The notes under the pieces were generated by a model. The model worked only from the letters and a program-made list of their open reading frames with translations, was not told the origin of the DNA and ran no database searches. Both the position numbers and the translations under genes were made by a program. DNA of 64,000 bases. Source: Variovorax jilinensis (lineage in GTDB: Bacteria > Pseudomonadota > Gammaproteobacteria > Burkholderiales > Burkholderiaceae_C). Positions 1 to 17,118 of this stretch are shown here, piece after piece (within the stretch, counting starts at the first letter, position 1; every line of letters begins with the position of its first letter). The stretch lies in assembly GCF_030316885.1 (NCBI RefSeq), contig NZ_JASZYQ010000004.1, positions 124,001-188,000 of the forward strand, given 5' to 3'.

Positions 1-1699
<1,699 letters not shown>

Positions 1700-1701
1700 T
1701 C

Positions 1702-3319
1702 ATGGTGGAGAAGGACTGGTGGCGGGGCGCGGTGATCTACCAGATCTACCCGCGCAGCTTCATGGACAGCAACGGCGACGGCATCGGCGACCTGCCGGGC
1801 ATCACGGCCACCCTGGACCACGTGGCGGCGCTCGGCGTGGATGCGATCTGGATCTCGCCCTTCTTCCGCTCGCCGATGAAGGACTTCGGCTACGACGTCT
1901 CCGACTACCGCGCCGTCGACCCGATCTTCGGCACCCTCGAGGACTTCGACGCGCTGCTCGCGCGCGCCCACGCGCTGGGCCTCCGAATCATCATCGACCA
2001 GGTGCTGTCGCACACCTCCGACCAGCACGCCTGGTTTGCCGCCAGCCGTGCCAGCCGCAGCGGCCCGATGGCCGACTGGTACGTATGGGCCGACGCGAAG
2101 CCCGACGGCACCCCGCCCAACAACTGGCTGTCGGTGTTCGGCGGCTCGGCCTGGCAGTGGGATTCGCGCCGGCGCCAGTACTACCTGCACAGCTTCCTGG
2201 CCGAGCAGCCCGACCTCAACTTCCATTGCCCGGCGGTGCAGGAAGCGCTGCTCGGCGAAGTGAAGTTCTGGTGCGAGCGCGGCGTCGACGGCTTTCGCTT
2301 CGATGCCTGCAACCACCAGTTCCACGATGCCCGCCTGCGCGACAACCCGCCCGCCAACGGCGGCGAGGTGAGCACGGTGCGCGCCGACAACCCCTACGCG
2401 ATGCAGCAGCACCTGCACGACAAGAGCCAGCCCGAGAACCTGCTGTTCCTCGAGGAACTGCGCCGGTTGCTCGACCGCTACGGGGCGGTCGCGCTCGGCG
2501 AGGTCGGCGACGAGGACGCGCCGCCGGTCATGGCCCGCTACACCGAGCGCGACCGCCGCCTGCACCTGGCCTACAGCTTCAGCCTGCTGACCAGCGAGCA
2601 CAGCGCGCGCCATCTGCGCACCCAGGTCGAGGTGCTCGACCGCGCGCTCGAGAAGACCGACGGCTGGGGCTGCTGGGCCGTCTCGAACCACGACGTGCCG
2701 CGCGTGGCGAGCCGCTGGAACGCGGCCGGCTCGGCCGACACGCGGCGCGACCGCCTGTGGCTCGCGCTGCTGCTGTCGCTGCGCGGCAGCGCGAGCATCT
2801 ACCAGGGCGAGGAACTGGGCCTGCCCGAGGCCGAAGTGCCGTTCGAGCTGCTGCAGGACCCCTACGGCCGCGCCTTCTGGCCCGAGTTCAAGGGCCGCGA
2901 CGGCTGCCGCACGCCGATGCCCTGGCGCGCCGACGCGCCCCACGGCGGCTTCACCGACGGCCTGCCCTGGCTGCCGGTGTCGGAGGCCCACCTGTCTCTG
3001 GCCACCGACCAGCAGGCCGACGACCCCGGCTCGATGCTCAGCTTCAGCCGCGCGCTGCTGCACTGGCGCCGCACGCAGCCGCTGCTGCGCACCGGAGCCA
3101 TGCGCTTCATCGACGCGCCGGAGCCGCTGCTGTGCTTCGAGCGCAGCGACGAAGGCGGCGCCCGGCTGCAGGCGGTCTTCAACCTCGCCGATGCGCCGGC
3201 GGTCTTCACCCTGCCCGAAGCGCTGGCGCCCGTGGCCAAGACGCTATTCACGGGCGCGCTGACGGAAGGGCGCACACTGTCGCTGCCACCCTTCGGCGTC
3301 TTCTTCGGAGAACCCCTGC

Positions 3320-3330
<11 letters not shown>
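1702..3330 (+). CDS. GH13 alpha-glucosidase-like enzyme
   Basis: A 542-residue glycoside hydrolase family 13 protein, probably acting on the non-reducing ends of alpha-glucans or malto-oligosaccharides. The four GH13 regions are intact: DQVLSHTS (99-106), GVDGFRFD with nucleophile D201, LGEVGD with acid/base E267, and SNHDVPR with the transition-state Asp at 331. QPDLNF (169-174) is typical of oligo-1,6-glucosidase and alpha-glucosidase types rather than endo-amylases. There is no signal peptide, so it is cytoplasmic. The start was chosen at [20 protein letters not shown], where family similarity begins; the frame is open further upstream without family-like sequence. It overlaps glgB by 11 bp, so it likely leads the glg operon. 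Trehalose synthase is a less likely alternative. Confidence 0.85.
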
Positions 3331-7536
<4,206 letters not shown>

Positions 7537-7586
7537 GGTGGAGTGCTAGGCTGGAATCACGGACACAAAACGATCGGAGGCTCAAG

Positions 7587-8876
7587 ATGGCAGATATCCC
7601 GCAAAGCTCGCTGCAGGCTCACCAGCTCGTTCGTCGCACCATCGCGCTGGTGCTGGCCGGCGGACGCGGTTCCCGGCTCAAGCAGCTGACCGACCGCCGC
7701 GCCAAGCCCGCGGTCTACTTCGGCGGCAAGTTCCGCATCATCGACTTCGCGCTGTCGAACTGCCTCAACTCCGGCATCCGGCGCATGGCGGTGGTCACGC
7801 AGTACAAGTCGCACTCGCTGATGCGCCACCTGCAGCGCGGCTGGAGCTTCCTGCGCGCCGAGCTCAACGAGATGGTCGACGTGCTGCCCGCGCAGCAGCG
7901 CGTCGGCGACGAGCACTGGTACCGCGGCACGGCCGATGCGGTCTACCAGAACCTCGACATCATCCAGACCCGCTCGACGCCGCACGACTACGTCGTGGTG
8001 CTGGCCGGCGACCATGTCTACAAGATGGACTACTCGATCATGCTGACGGACCACGTGGCGAGCGGTCGTGGCTGCACGGTCGGCTGCATCGAGGTGCCGC
8101 GCATGGAAGCCACCGCCTTCGGCGTCATGGCGATCGACGACGACCGGCGCATCACCGCCTTCCTCGAGAAGCCGGCCGACCCGCCCGCGATGCCCGGCAA
8201 CCCCGACGTGGCGCTGGCCAGCATGGGCATCTACGTCTTCGATTCCGAGTACCTCTACCAGCTGCTCGAGGAAGACAACCTGAATCCCGATTCGAGCCAC
8301 GATTTCGGCCACGACATCATTCCCCGCGCAGTCGCCGAGGGCCGCGCCCATGCGCATCCCTTCAGCATGTCCTGCGTCACGCGGGCCCGGCGCGGCAGCG
8401 ACGCCTCGGCCTACTGGCGCGACGTGGGCACGATTGATGCATTCTGGGCAGCCAACCTCGATCTGGCCTCGATCACCCCCGAGCTCGACATCTATGACAC
8501 CGACTGGCCCATCTGGACCTACCAGCGGCAGCTGCCGCCGGCCAAGTTCGTGCTCGACCGCGAGGGCCGGCACGGCATGACGGTCAACACCATCGTCTCG
8601 GGCGGCTGCATCGTCTCGGGCTCCAAGGTCAGCAGCTCGGTGCTGTTCTCGGGCGTGCGCATCCATTCCTTCTGCGAGGTCAACGAGGCGGTGCTGCTGC
8701 CCGACGTCGAGGTCGGCCGCGGCTGCCGGCTCAACAAGGTCGTGATCGACCGCGCCTGCGTGATTCCCGACGAGATGGTGATCGGCGAAGACCCGGTGGC
8801 CGATGCCGCACGCTTCGAGCGCACCGAGGGCGGCGTGGTGCTGGTCACGCGCGAGATGCTCAAGCGGCTCGCATGA
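7587..8876 (+). CDS. glgC: Glucose-1-phosphate adenylyltransferase (ADP-glucose pyrophosphorylase)
   Basis: Makes ADP-glucose from glucose-1-phosphate and ATP, the committed and usually allosterically controlled step of bacterial glycogen synthesis. The 429 residues show the nucleotidyltransferase signature [20 protein letters not shown] near the N-terminus, the conserved [19 protein letters not shown], and a C-terminal left-handed beta-helix region. The ATG at 7587 is preceded by a clear CGGAGG ribosome site six bases upstream, which settles the start even though the frame is open further upstream. It follows glgX after 50 bp and overlaps glgA as ATGA. Confidence 0.97.
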   Translation: MADIPQSSLQAHQLVRRTIALVLAGGRGSRLKQLTDRRAKPAVYFGGKFRIIDFALSNCLNSGIRRMAVVTQYKSHSLMRHLQRGWSFLRAELNEMVDVLPAQQRVGDEHWYRGTADAVYQNLDIIQTRSTPHDYVVVLAGDHVYKMDYSIMLTDHVASGRGCTVGCIEVPRMEATAFGVMAIDDDRRITAFLEKPADPPAMPGNPDVALASMGIYVFDSEYLYQLLEEDNLNPDSSHDFGHDIIPRAVAEGRAHAHPFSMSCVTRARRGSDASAYWRDVGTIDAFWAANLDLASITPELDIYDTDWPIWTYQRQLPPAKFVLDREGRHGMTVNTIVSGGCIVSGSKVSSSVLFSGVRIHSFCEVNEAVLLPDVEVGRGCRLNKVVIDRACVIPDEMVIGEDPVADAARFERTEGGVVLVTREMLKRLA

Positions 8877-10336
8877 GGATCCTGCAGGTCAGCGCCGAGA
8901 TCTTTCCCCTGCTCAAGACCGGAGGGCTGGCCGACATCGCCGGCGCCCTGCCGCTGGCGCTGCTCGCGGCGGGCCAGGAGGCGCGGGTGCTGCTCCCCGG
9001 CTTCCCGGCAATCGCGGCGGGCATCGTCGACGCGCAACCGGTGGCCGAGATCGTCGCGCCCTGGGGCGAGCGCGCGCAGCTGAAGCTCGGCCGCATCGCC
9101 ACCGCGGGCGCACCCGACATCCCGGCCTACCTGATCGATGCGCCCGCACTCTACGACCGGCCCGGCAATCCCTACGAGGACGCCCATCGCCAGCCCTACG
9201 GCGACAACCACCGGCGCTTCGCGCTGCTGGGCTGGGCGGCGGCGCAGCTGGCCCAGGGGCTCGATCCGGCGTGGCAGCCGCAGGTGGTGCATGCGCACGA
9301 CTGGCATGCGGCGCTCGCGCCCGCCTACATGGCCTTCGCGCCGCGCGGCGGCCGCGGCGCACGCGCCGCCAGCGTCTTCACGGTCCACAACCTGGCTTAC
9401 CAGGGGCTGTTCGCGGGCGCCCATTTCGGCGAGCTGGGTCTGCCGCCGGCCGCGTTCTCGATCGACGGCCTCGAATACCACGGCCAGCTCTCGTTCATGA
9501 AGGGCGGCCTGTGCTTCGCCGACCGCCTGACCACCGTGAGCCCGACCTATGCGCGCGAAATCCAGACGCCCGAGCAGGGCTTCGGCCTCGACGGCCTGCT
9601 GCGCAGCCGCGCAGGGCGGCTGACGGGCATCCTCAACGCAGTCGACGACCAGGTCTGGAACCCGGCCACCGACCCCCTCCTGCCCCACCGCTACGAACCG
9701 CGCCGCATGGTCGGCAAGACCCGCGACAAGGCCGCGCTGCAGGAAGAACTGGGGCTCGCGCCGCTGCCCGACGCGCCGCTGTTCGTGGTCGTGAGCCGCC
9801 TGACCGAGCAGAAGGGCCTGCACCTGGTGCTCGGCGGCCTCGATGCGCTGCTGGCCCAGGGCGGCCAGCTCGCGCTGCTCGGCAGCGGTGACGCCTGGCT
9901 CGAGGCCGCCTTCCGCGAGCGCGCGGCCGCCGCACCCGCATTGGTCAGCGTCACGGTCGGCTACAGCGAACCGCTCGCGCATCGACTGTTCGGCGCCGGC
10001 GACGTCACGCTCGTGCCCTCGCTGTTCGAGCCCTGCGGACTGACCCAGATGTACGGCCTCAAGTACGGCAGCCTGCCGCTGGTGCGCCGCGTCGGCGGCC
10101 TGGCCGACACGGTGGTCGACGCCACGCTCGAGGACATGGCCGCGGGCCTGGCCACGGGCTTTGCCTTCGAGCGCTTCGACGCCGCCGACTACGAGCGCGC
10201 GCTGCGGCGTGCCTTCGCGCTCTACCGCCGGCCCACCGACTGGCGCGCGGTGCGCACCGCGGCGATGCGGCGCCCCGCCGACTGGCAGACCGCCGCCGCG
10301 CACTACCTCGATGTCTATGCCCAGGCCCTGGCCTGA
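8873..10336 (+). CDS. glgA: Glycogen synthase (ADP-glucose dependent)
   Basis: Transfers glucose from ADP-glucose to the growing alpha-1,4 chain (glycosyltransferase family 5). The 487 residues start [20 protein letters not shown], with the ADP-glucose-binding KTGGL at 15-19. The C-terminal GT-B domain has the signature [20 protein letters not shown] followed by [10 protein letters not shown]. Length is normal for bacterial GlgA. The ATGA overlap with glgC implies coupled translation. Confidence 0.96.
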   Translation: MRILQVSAEIFPLLKTGGLADIAGALPLALLAAGQEARVLLPGFPAIAAGIVDAQPVAEIVAPWGERAQLKLGRIATAGAPDIPAYLIDAPALYDRPGNPYEDAHRQPYGDNHRRFALLGWAAAQLAQGLDPAWQPQVVHAHDWHAALAPAYMAFAPRGGRGARAASVFTVHNLAYQGLFAGAHFGELGLPPAAFSIDGLEYHGQLSFMKGGLCFADRLTTVSPTYAREIQTPEQGFGLDGLLRSRAGRLTGILNAVDDQVWNPATDPLLPHRYEPRRMVGKTRDKAALQEELGLAPLPDAPLFVVVSRLTEQKGLHLVLGGLDALLAQGGQLALLGSGDAWLEAAFRERAAAAPALVSVTVGYSEPLAHRLFGAGDVTLVPSLFEPCGLTQMYGLKYGSLPLVRRVGGLADTVVDATLEDMAAGLATGFAFERFDAADYERALRRAFALYRRPTDWRAVRTAAMRRPADWQTAAAHYLDVYAQALA

Positions 10337-10361
10337 GGCGCTCCCACGAAAGCCCATCACC

Positions 10362-12833
10362 ATGACCCCCCACCTCGAAGACTTCAAGTACGACCACCCG
10401 GACCGTGACGTCGCGGCCTTCAAGCGCGCGGTCGCCAACAAGCTGATCTACGCGGTCGGCAAGGACCCGGTCGCGGCCAGCCCCGACGACTGGCTGCACG
10501 CCACGGCCCTGGCAGTGCGCGACCAGCTGGTCGAGCGCTGGATGGGCACCACGCGCGCGACCTATTCGCAGAAGCTCAAGCGCGTCTACTACCTCTCGAT
10601 GGAATTCCTGATCGGGCGCACCTTCACCAACGCGCTGCTGGCGCTCGAGCTGCAGGGCACCGTCAAGCAGGCGCTGGCCGATTTCGGCGTCGACATCCAG
10701 GCCCTTGCCGAGCGCGAGCCCGACGCCGCGCTCGGCAACGGCGGCCTGGGCCGGCTGGCGGCCTGCTTCCTCGACTCGATGGCCACGCTCGGCGTACCGG
10801 GCATGGGCTACGGCATCCGCTACGAATACGGCATGTTCCGCCAGCGCATCGTCGACGGCCAGCAGATCGAGACGCCCGACTACTGGCTCACCCGCGGCAA
10901 CCCGTGGGAATTCCAGCGCCCCGAGGTCACCTTCCGCGTGCGCTTCGGCGGCCACGTGCAGCGCCGCGAAGGCCAGAACGCTCCCTACGGCGCGGCCAAC
11001 TGGGTCGATACCCACGACGTGCTCGCGATGGCCTACGACACCATCATCCCGGGCTACGGCACCCAGGCCACCAACACCCTGCGGCTGTGGTCGGCCAAGG
11101 CCACCGCGGAGATCGACCTCTCGGCCTTCAACCGCGGCAACTACATGGAAGCGGTCGAGAGCAAGAACCACTCGGAGAACGTCTCGCGCGTGCTCTACCC
11201 GGACGACTCCACGCCCTCGGGCCGCGAGCTGCGGCTGCACCAGGAATACTTCTTCGTGAGCGCCAGCGTGCAGGATCTGCTGCGCCGCTACCTGCGCAAC
11301 CACACGAGCTTCGACGAGCTGCCCGAGCAGGTCAGCATCCATCTCAACGACACCCATCCCGTGCTCGCGGTGCCCGAGCTGATGCGCCTCCTGATCGACG
11401 ACCACGGCCTGCCGTGGGACACCGCCTGGGCCCACACCCAGAAGGTCTTCAGCTACACCAACCACACGCTGATGCACGAGGCGCTCGAGACCTGGCCGGT
11501 CGAGATGTTCGGCCGCATCCTGCCGCGCCACCTGCAGATCCTGTTCGACATGAATGCGCGCTTCCTGGCCAGCGTGACCGACCCGACGCACGACGTCGAA
11601 CTGCTGCGGCGCCTGTCGCTGATCGACGAGACCGGCGAGCGGCGCGTGCGCATGGCCTCGGTGGCGGTGCTCGCGAGCCATTCGGTCAACGGCGTCTCGG
11701 GGCTGCACTCCGAGCTCATGAAGCAGTCGATCTTCGCGGACTTCAACAAGCTCTTTCCCGAACGCTTCAACAACAAGACCAACGGCGTCACGCCACGCCG
11801 CTGGCTGGCCCAGGCCAATCCGCCGCTGGCCGCGCTGCTCGACACCCGCATCGGCCGCGGCTGGCGGCGCGATCTGACGCAGCTGCAGGTGCTCAAGCCG
11901 ATGGTGCAGCAGCCCGCGTTCGTGCGCGCCTTCCGCCATGCCAAGCGCGAGAACAAGCTGCGCCTCGCGAACTGGATCGACGAGCACATGCGCATCGACA
12001 TCGACACCGACGCCCTGTTCGACGTCCAGGTCAAGCGCATGCACGAATACAAGCGCCAGCTGCTGAATGTGCTGCACGTGGTGACGCGCTACCACCGCAT
12101 CCTCGAGGCGCCCGATGCCGGCCACGTGCCGCGCGTGATCGTGTTCGCGGGCAAGGCGGCCTCGGCCTACCAGATGGCCAAGCTCGTGATCCGCCTGATC
12201 AACGACGTGGCGCAGGTGATCAACGCCGACGAGCGCGTCGGCAAGCTGCTCAAGGTGGTGTTCCTGCCGAACTACAGCGTGAGCCTGGCCGAGATCATCA
12301 TGCCGGCGGCCGACCTGTCGGAACAGATCTCCACCGCCGGCACCGAGGCCTCGGGCACCGGCAACATGAAGTTCGCGCTCAACGGTGCGCTGACCATCGG
12401 CACGCTCGACGGCGCCAACGTCGAGATGCGCGAGGCGGTCGGGCCCGAGAACATCTTCATCTTCGGCAACACCACGCCGCAGGTGGCGGACATCCGCGCC
12501 AGCGGCTACCAGCCGCGCCAGTTCTACGATGCCGATCCGGAGTTGAAGCGCACGCTCGACAGCATCCGCGACGGCCTGTTCTCGCCGGCCGAGCCGGGCC
12601 GCTACCAGCAGATCTTCGATGCCCTCGTGAGCTGGGGCGACCACTACCTGCTGCTGGCCGACTACGCGAGCTACGTCGAGGCACAGGCCAAGGTCGATGC
12701 GCTCTACCGCGACGCCGACGCCTGGACCCGCATGGCGATCCTCAACGTCGCGGCCATGGGCGAGTTCTCGTCGGACCGCACCATCGCGCAGTACGCGCAC
12801 GAGATCTGGAAGACCAAGCCGGTGGTTCTTTAG
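10362..12833 (+). CDS. glgP: Glycogen phosphorylase
   Basis: Releases glucose-1-phosphate from glycogen ends by phosphorolysis, using pyridoxal phosphate. The 823 residues carry [20 protein letters not shown] in the N-terminal half and the PLP site [15 protein letters not shown], with the Schiff-base lysine at K670. The ATG at 10362 gives [20 protein letters not shown], consistent with the family; the ribosome site before it is poor. It is the last gene of the glg run, 25 bp after glgA. A hairpin-rich repeat starts at its stop codon. Confidence 0.97.
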   Translation: MTPHLEDFKYDHPDRDVAAFKRAVANKLIYAVGKDPVAASPDDWLHATALAVRDQLVERWMGTTRATYSQKLKRVYYLSMEFLIGRTFTNALLALELQGTVKQALADFGVDIQALAEREPDAALGNGGLGRLAACFLDSMATLGVPGMGYGIRYEYGMFRQRIVDGQQIETPDYWLTRGNPWEFQRPEVTFRVRFGGHVQRREGQNAPYGAANWVDTHDVLAMAYDTIIPGYGTQATNTLRLWSAKATAEIDLSAFNRGNYMEAVESKNHSENVSRVLYPDDSTPSGRELRLHQEYFFVSASVQDLLRRYLRNHTSFDELPEQVSIHLNDTHPVLAVPELMRLLIDDHGLPWDTAWAHTQKVFSYTNHTLMHEALETWPVEMFGRILPRHLQILFDMNARFLASVTDPTHDVELLRRLSLIDETGERRVRMASVAVLASHSVNGVSGLHSELMKQSIFADFNKLFPERFNNKTNGVTPRRWLAQANPPLAALLDTRIGRGWRRDLTQLQVLKPMVQQPAFVRAFRHAKRENKLRLANWIDEHMRIDIDTDALFDVQVKRMHEYKRQLLNVLHVVTRYHRILEAPDAGHVPRVIVFAGKAASAYQMAKLVIRLINDVAQVINADERVGKLLKVVFLPNYSVSLAEIIMPAADLSEQISTAGTEASGTGNMKFALNGALTIGTLDGANVEMREAVGPENIFIFGNTTPQVADIRASGYQPRQFYDADPELKRTLDSIRDGLFSPAEPGRYQQIFDALVSWGDHYLLLADYASYVEAQAKVDALYRDADAWTRMAILNVAAMGEFSSDRTIAQYAHEIWKTKPVVL

Positions 12834-12935
12834 CTCGCCCCCAGGTTGGCTCACTTCGTGTAGCCGCCCACCCCCGACCGGGGGCAACACCGGCGGCCCG
12901 GCAAAGCCGGTTCCGCGGTGTTTCGCGAAGGGGCC
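12831..12935 (+). repeat. Intergenic hairpin repeat, copy A (after glgP)
   Basis: Begins at the TAG stop of glgP and runs about 105 bases. It holds two hairpins: CCCCC-gacc-GGGGG (12871-12884) and a long stem at 12886-12922 made of AACACC/GGTGTT, GCGG/CCGC and CCGGC-aaa-GCCGG with small bulges. A near-identical element follows the tctC gene that ends at 54924, in the same orientation relative to its gene. The place at a convergent glgP/exbD junction fits a transcription terminator or mRNA 3-prime-end stabiliser. There is no T-run, so a classical intrinsic terminator is not proven. Confidence 0.75.
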
Positions 12936-12963
12936 TGGCTGCGCCGGCCGGACTGATCCAGAG

Positions 12964-13428
12964 CTACTGCTTGAGTGGCGACGGCGCCTCGGTGACGAAG
13001 CCGATGCGGTTCAGCCCGGCCTTGTGCGCGATGCCCATGAGCTCGACCACGCGGCCGTAGGGCACGGTCTGGTCGGCACGCAGCTGGACTTCGGTGTCGC
13101 GGCTTGCGGCGGCGGCCTTCGCGAGGCCTGCCGCCAGTTCGTCCGCGGTCACCGGCCGGTCGTCCAGGAACACCTTGCCTGCAGCATCGACCGCCAGCGT
13201 GACGAACCTCGGCGTGTCGTTGGGCTGGCCGGCATCGGTGCGCGGAAGGTCGAGCCGGATCGAGCTGGCCATCAGCGGCGCCGTGATGATGAAGATCACG
13301 AGCAGCACGAGCATCACGTCGACCAGCGGCGTGACGTTGATGTCGGACAGCGGGCGCTGGCCGCCGGACCCGGTCGACCGCCCGCCCCCTGGGGTGCTGC
13401 CGCCGAGCGAGGTGCGTCCGAAGGCCAT
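12964..13428 (-). CDS. exbD: ExbD/TolR-type biopolymer transport protein
   Basis: Inner-membrane partner of ExbB that couples the proton motive force to TonB- or TolA-dependent outer-membrane processes. The 154 residues have a Gly/Ser-rich N-terminal tail, then LSDINVTPLVDVMLVLLVIF with the membrane-embedded functional Asp in LVDVML, and a periplasmic domain. It is 21 bp downstream of exbB, in the dapB-exbB-exbD unit. No tonB or tolA is nearby, so Ton and Tol function cannot be told apart from sequence alone. Confidence 0.92.
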   Translation of the reverse strand: MAFGRTSLGGSTPGGGRSTGSGGQRPLSDINVTPLVDVMLVLLVIFIITAPLMASSIRLDLPRTDAGQPNDTPRFVTLAVDAAGKVFLDDRPVTADELAAGLAKAAAASRDTEVQLRADQTVPYGRVVELMGIAHKAGLNRIGFVTEAPSPLKQ

Positions 13429-13449
13429 GCGGGACTGCCTCCGGGGCGG

Positions 13450-14151
13450 CTAGGCGATGGGCCCGGCGCGGACCGGCGACGCCGGCTCGGCGCGCGAGTC
13501 AGGCTCGCCGAACATGCCGAGGAGATCGTGCGCGAAGCCCTCGAGCTCGGCCTCGATGCGGCCCACGACGCGGCCGAAGACGTTGTAGGCCAGCACTGCG
13601 GGGATCGCGACCGCGAGACCGAAGGCGGTCATGATGAGCGCCTCGCCGACCGGGCCCGCGACCTTGTCGATCGTGAAACCGCCGGTCTCGGCCGCGATGC
13701 CGACGAGCGCACCGTAGATGCCCCAGACCGTGCCGAGCAGGCCGACGAAGGGCGCCGTGGCGCCCACGGTCGCGAGCAGGATCTGCCCGGCCTGCAGGCG
13801 CCGCAACGCCGCATGCAGCGCATCGCGCAACAGGCGCGTGGCGCGCTGGCTGCGCTCGACCCGTGCACCCAGGCTGCCGTCGGCCGCAGGTTCGCCGAGC
13901 TGCCGGAGCGCGCGCACCGCCGGTGCCACCAGCGCGGCGCGATCGAGGGGCTGCAGCCGGGTCTCGGCGTCGGCCAGCGAGGTGGCCTGCCAGAAGGCCG
14001 CGATGCTGCGCAGCACGTCGCGCGTGCCGCCGCGCAGCAGCCAGGCCTTCCAGAGGATGACAACCCAGCTGGCCACCGACATCGCGAGCAGCAACGCCGC
14101 CACCGAGCGGCTGACGCCGTCGCCGTGGCGCAGCAGCTCGAGGACGCTCAC
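13450..14151 (-). CDS. exbB: MotA/TolQ/ExbB proton channel family protein
   Basis: Proton-conducting inner-membrane partner of ExbD. The 233 residues have an N-terminal membrane helix ([20 protein letters not shown]), a cytoplasmic region, and two C-terminal helices with the family motif [20 protein letters not shown] followed by [20 protein letters not shown]. The ATG overlaps the dapB stop (ATGA at 14148-14151), so it is translationally coupled to dapB. Confidence 0.93.
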   Translation of the reverse strand: MSVLELLRHGDGVSRSVAALLLAMSVASWVVILWKAWLLRGGTRDVLRSIAAFWQATSLADAETRLQPLDRAALVAPAVRALRQLGEPAADGSLGARVERSQRATRLLRDALHAALRRLQAGQILLATVGATAPFVGLLGTVWGIYGALVGIAAETGGFTIDKVAGPVGEALIMTAFGLAVAIPAVLAYNVFGRVVGRIEAELEGFAHDLLGMFGEPDSRAEPASPVRAGPIA

Positions 14152-14978
14152 CGCAGGCCGAGCACGTCGAACATGTCGAACAGGCCGCTCCGGCGCTCGG
14201 CCAGGAAGCGCGCGGCGCGCAGGCTGCCCTGCGCGTAGGTCACGCGGCTGGACGACTTGTGCGTGATCTCGATGCGCTCGCCGGTGCCCGCGAACAGCAC
14301 CGTGTGGTCGCCCACGATGTCGCCGCCGCGAATGGTGGCGAAGCCGATGGTGGAGGGGTCGCGCTCGCCCGTCACGCCTTCCCGGCCGTAGACCGCGCAG
14401 TCATCGAGGTTGCGGCCCAGCGCGTCGGCGATCACCTCGCCCATCTTGAGTGCCGTGCCCGAGGGTGCATCGACCTTGTGACGATGGTGGGCCTCGATGA
14501 TCTCGATGTCGTAGCCGGTCGCCAGCGCCTTGGCCGCCATCTCGAGCAGCTTGAGCGTGACGTTGACGCCGACGCTCATGTTGGGCGCCATGACGATCGC
14601 GATGTCCTTCGCGGCGGCGGCGATCTCGGCCTTCTGCGCGTCGCTGAAGCCGGTGGTGCCGATCACCAGCTGGACGCCGAGCTCGCGGCAGGCGGCGAGA
14701 TGCGCGAGCGTGCCTTCGGGCCGCGTGAAGTCGATCAGCACCTGGGCATCGGCCAGGCCGGTGCGCAGGTCGGACACGATCGGCACGCCGCTCGCGGCGC
14801 CCAGGAAGCCGGTGGCGTCGTCGCCGAGCGCCGGGCTGCCCGGGACGTCGAGGGCGCCGGCCAGCTGCAGATCGGGCGCGCTGCGCACGGCCTCGATCAG
14901 CATGTGACCCATGCGCCCGGAAGCGCCGGCGATCGCGACGCGCCGCAGCGCGGAAGTGGAAGCGGTGGAGTCGGTCAC
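14148..14978 (-). CDS. dapB: 4-hydroxy-tetrahydrodipicolinate reductase
   Basis: NAD(P)H-dependent reductase in the diaminopimelate/lysine pathway. The 276 residues carry the dinucleotide-binding motif [14 protein letters not shown] after a short N-terminal extension, and the catalytic signature [19 protein letters not shown]. Length is normal. It lies 67 bp downstream of bamE and overlaps exbB, giving the minus-strand order bamE-dapB-exbB-exbD known from other betaproteobacteria. Confidence 0.97.
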   Translation of the reverse strand: MTDSTASTSALRRVAIAGASGRMGHMLIEAVRSAPDLQLAGALDVPGSPALGDDATGFLGAASGVPIVSDLRTGLADAQVLIDFTRPEGTLAHLAACRELGVQLVIGTTGFSDAQKAEIAAAAKDIAIVMAPNMSVGVNVTLKLLEMAAKALATGYDIEIIEAHHRHKVDAPSGTALKMGEVIADALGRNLDDCAVYGREGVTGERDPSTIGFATIRGGDIVGDHTVLFAGTGERIEITHKSSSRVTYAQGSLRAARFLAERRSGLFDMFDVLGLR

Positions 14979-15045
14979 GCGGTCGGCCTCTCGGATGGCG
15001 GAATACGGGGATGCGGGCGGGCCGCGCGGCGCGACCCGTGGGCGC

Positions 15046-15609
15046 TCAGCGCGCTGTCTCGAGCGGCGGATAGGCCGCCGGCAGGGGCGCCGGCGCCGGC
15101 GCGGGCGTCGGGGCGGAATCGCCCGACTTCGCCTTGGGCGGATCGAACTTCATGAGCTGGGCGTCGCTGGCTTCGAGCACCGGCACGGAGCCGCGGCGCT
15201 TGCGGCCGTCGAGTTGGGCGACGAACTCCTCCTCGCTCGGCATCGGGTCGCCGTCGAAGCGCTCGAGCGTCTCGCCGTTGAAGTACAGGGTCAGGCGGCG
15301 CTGCTGGGCCTCGACGCCCTGGCGCCGGATCGTGAAGACGTAGTCCCAGCGGTCCTTGTGGAAGACGTCGGTCAGGAGCGAGGTGCCGAGGATCTCGCGC
15401 GCCTGCTGGCGCGTCATGCCCGGCTTGAGCTGCTCGACCTGCTCCTTGGACACGAAATTGCCCTGCACCACCTCGACCTTGTAGGGCGTGACGGTGCTCA
15501 GGGCGCCGCGCGCGCTGTCACCGACGCTGCTGCAGGCGCCCAGGCACAGGCTCGCGGCGATGGCAACGCCGGCGAACGGCCAGGAGCGGCGTTGTGGATA
15601 GGCAGGCAT
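15046..15609 (-). CDS. bamE: Outer-membrane assembly lipoprotein BamE (SmpA/OmlA)
   Basis: Accessory lipoprotein of the BAM complex that inserts beta-barrel proteins into the outer membrane. The 187 residues begin with a lipoprotein signal ending in the lipobox LGAC ([11 protein letters not shown]). The SmpA/OmlA domain follows, with [20 protein letters not shown] and the downstream [17 protein letters not shown]. It is longer than E. coli BamE (113 residues) because of a C-terminal tail with a Pro/Ala run ([16 protein letters not shown]). The ATG at 15607-15609 directly precedes the signal peptide. It is divergent from fur across 88 bp. Confidence 0.93.
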   Translation of the reverse strand: MPAYPQRRSWPFAGVAIAASLCLGACSSVGDSARGALSTVTPYKVEVVQGNFVSKEQVEQLKPGMTRQQAREILGTSLLTDVFHKDRWDYVFTIRRQGVEAQQRRLTLYFNGETLERFDGDPMPSEEEFVAQLDGRKRRGSVPVLEASDAQLMKFDPPKAKSGDSAPTPAPAPAPLPAAYPPLETAR

Positions 15610-15628
15610 GGGGGAAAGGATGGGCGAT

Positions 15629-15641
15629 ATGATCGAATCAT
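15629..15641. promoter_or_regulatory. Small palindrome in the bamE/fur spacer
   Basis: The inverted repeat ATGAT-CGA-ATCAT lies 57 bp before fur and 20 bp before bamE. Its AT-rich dyad shape loosely recalls Fur-box half sites, and fur genes are often autoregulated. The match to the 19-bp Fur consensus is partial, so the assignment is tentative. Confidence 0.35.
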
Positions 15642-15697
15642 TGTAGCGGCTGGCCCCCGGCGGGCCCCTCCCGCCAGGCTGGCGCAGGAAGAGCACC

Positions 15698-16117
15698 ATG
15701 GGCAAAATCGACGAACTCAAGAACACCGGCCTCAAGGCCACCCTGCCGCGCCTGAAGATCCTCGAGATCTTCCAGAACGGCAGCCAGCGCCACATGACGG
15801 CCGAAGACGTCTTCCGCGTCCTGCTGAACGACCACTCCGACATCGGCCTGGCCACGGTCTACCGGGTCCTGACCCAGTTCGAGCAGGCCGGCATCCTGGA
15901 ACGCAGCCACTTCGAGAGCGGCAAGGCGGTCTACGAACTCAACGAAGGCAAGCACCACGACCACCTGGTCTGCACTTCGTGCGGCAAGGTCGAGGAGTTC
16001 TACGACGCCGAGATCGAACGCCGCCAGCAGATGATCGCCAAGGACAAGGGCTGGATTCTTCAGGACCACGCCATGTCGCTCTACGGCCTGTGCGCCGAGT
16101 GCGCCAGCAAGAGATAG
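15698..16117 (+). CDS. fur: Ferric uptake regulator
   Basis: Fe(II)-dependent transcriptional repressor of iron uptake. The 139 residues have an N-terminal winged helix ([17 protein letters not shown], with [11 protein letters not shown]) and a C-terminal dimerisation domain with metal-ligand runs [17 protein letters not shown] and LCAECASKR. The two CxxC pairs fit a structural zinc site. AGGAAGAG lies eight bases before the ATG. The gene is divergent from bamE and ends 16 bp from convergent hprK. Confidence 0.97.
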   Translation: MGKIDELKNTGLKATLPRLKILEIFQNGSQRHMTAEDVFRVLLNDHSDIGLATVYRVLTQFEQAGILERSHFESGKAVYELNEGKHHDHLVCTSCGKVEEFYDAEIERRQQMIAKDKGWILQDHAMSLYGLCAECASKR

Positions 16118-16133
16118 GCACCCCGGGGGAGAT

Positions 16134-17090
16134 TCAATCCTCCCGCGAGCTCTCCATCGCCTTGTGGTGGCGGGCGACGAAATCCGCATAGGTGTCGATG
16201 CCGCGCAGCTGCAGGATCGAGTTGCGCACCGCGGCCTCGACCAGCACCGCGATGTTGCGGCCGGCCACCACCTGGATGATCACCTTGCGCACCGGAATGC
16301 CGAGCACGTCCTGCGTGAGCGGCGCCGAGGGCATGCGCTCGTAGTCGCGCTCGAAGCTGTCGCGCCGCACCAGGTGGACGATGAGCTTGAGCCGCATCTT
16401 CCGCCGCACCGCCGTCTCGCCGAAGATCGCGCGGATGTCGAGCAGGCCGATGCCGCGCACTTCCAGCAGGTTCTGCAGCAGCTCGGGGCAGCGGCCCTCG
16501 AGCGTGTTCTGGTTGATGCGGTAGAGGTCGACTGCATCGTCGGCCACCAGGCCGTTGCCGCGCGAGATCAGCTCGAGCCCGAGCTCGCTCTTGCCCAGGC
16601 CCGATTCGCCCGTGATCATCACGCCCAGGCCCAGGATGTCCATGAAGACGCCATGCATCGACGTGCGCTCGGCGAAATGCTTCGACAGGTAGGCACGCAG
16701 CAGATCGATGACGAAGGCCGACGACTCGCGCGTCGCGAACAGCGGCAGCTGTGCGCGCTCGCAGATCGACAGCAGCTCGTCGGGCGCTGCCTGGCCGTCG
16801 GCCAGCACCAGCATCGGCGGCTCGAGGGTGACGATGCGCGCGATGCGCCGGGCACAGTCCTCGGGCGTGCCGCGCGTCAGGTAGGCGACCTCGCGGGCGC
16901 CGAGGATCTGCACGCGATAGGGGTGGATGTAGTTGAGGTAGCCGACCAGGTCGGCGGCCGACTGGGCGCGGCTGATGACGTCGGGGTCGAACTGGCGCTC
17001 CGAGGCGCCGAGCCCTGCGAGCCACTCCCAGCGGAGCGACCCACGGAACTCCTCGAACATCGCGTCGGCGCTGATGACGGTCGGCTTCAT
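16134..17090 (-). CDS. hprK: HPr kinase/phosphorylase
   Basis: Phosphorylates and dephosphorylates a serine in the PTS phosphocarrier HPr, linking metabolism to regulation. The 318 residues hold an N-terminal domain and a C-terminal kinase domain with Walker A GESGLGKS (161-168) and the family signature downstream ([20 protein letters not shown]). Betaproteobacteria without sugar-transporting PTS commonly keep this gene next to ptsN. It follows ptsN on the same strand after 28 bp. Confidence 0.96.
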   Translation of the reverse strand: MKPTVISADAMFEEFRGSLRWEWLAGLGASERQFDPDVISRAQSAADLVGYLNYIHPYRVQILGAREVAYLTRGTPEDCARRIARIVTLEPPMLVLADGQAAPDELLSICERAQLPLFATRESSAFVIDLLRAYLSKHFAERTSMHGVFMDILGLGVMITGESGLGKSELGLELISRGNGLVADDAVDLYRINQNTLEGRCPELLQNLLEVRGIGLLDIRAIFGETAVRRKMRLKLIVHLVRRDSFERDYERMPSAPLTQDVLGIPVRKVIIQVVAGRNIAVLVEAAVRNSILQLRGIDTYADFVARHHKAMESSRED

Positions 17091-17118
17091 CTCCGAAACC
17101 GCCGGGCGCCGAGGGAGA

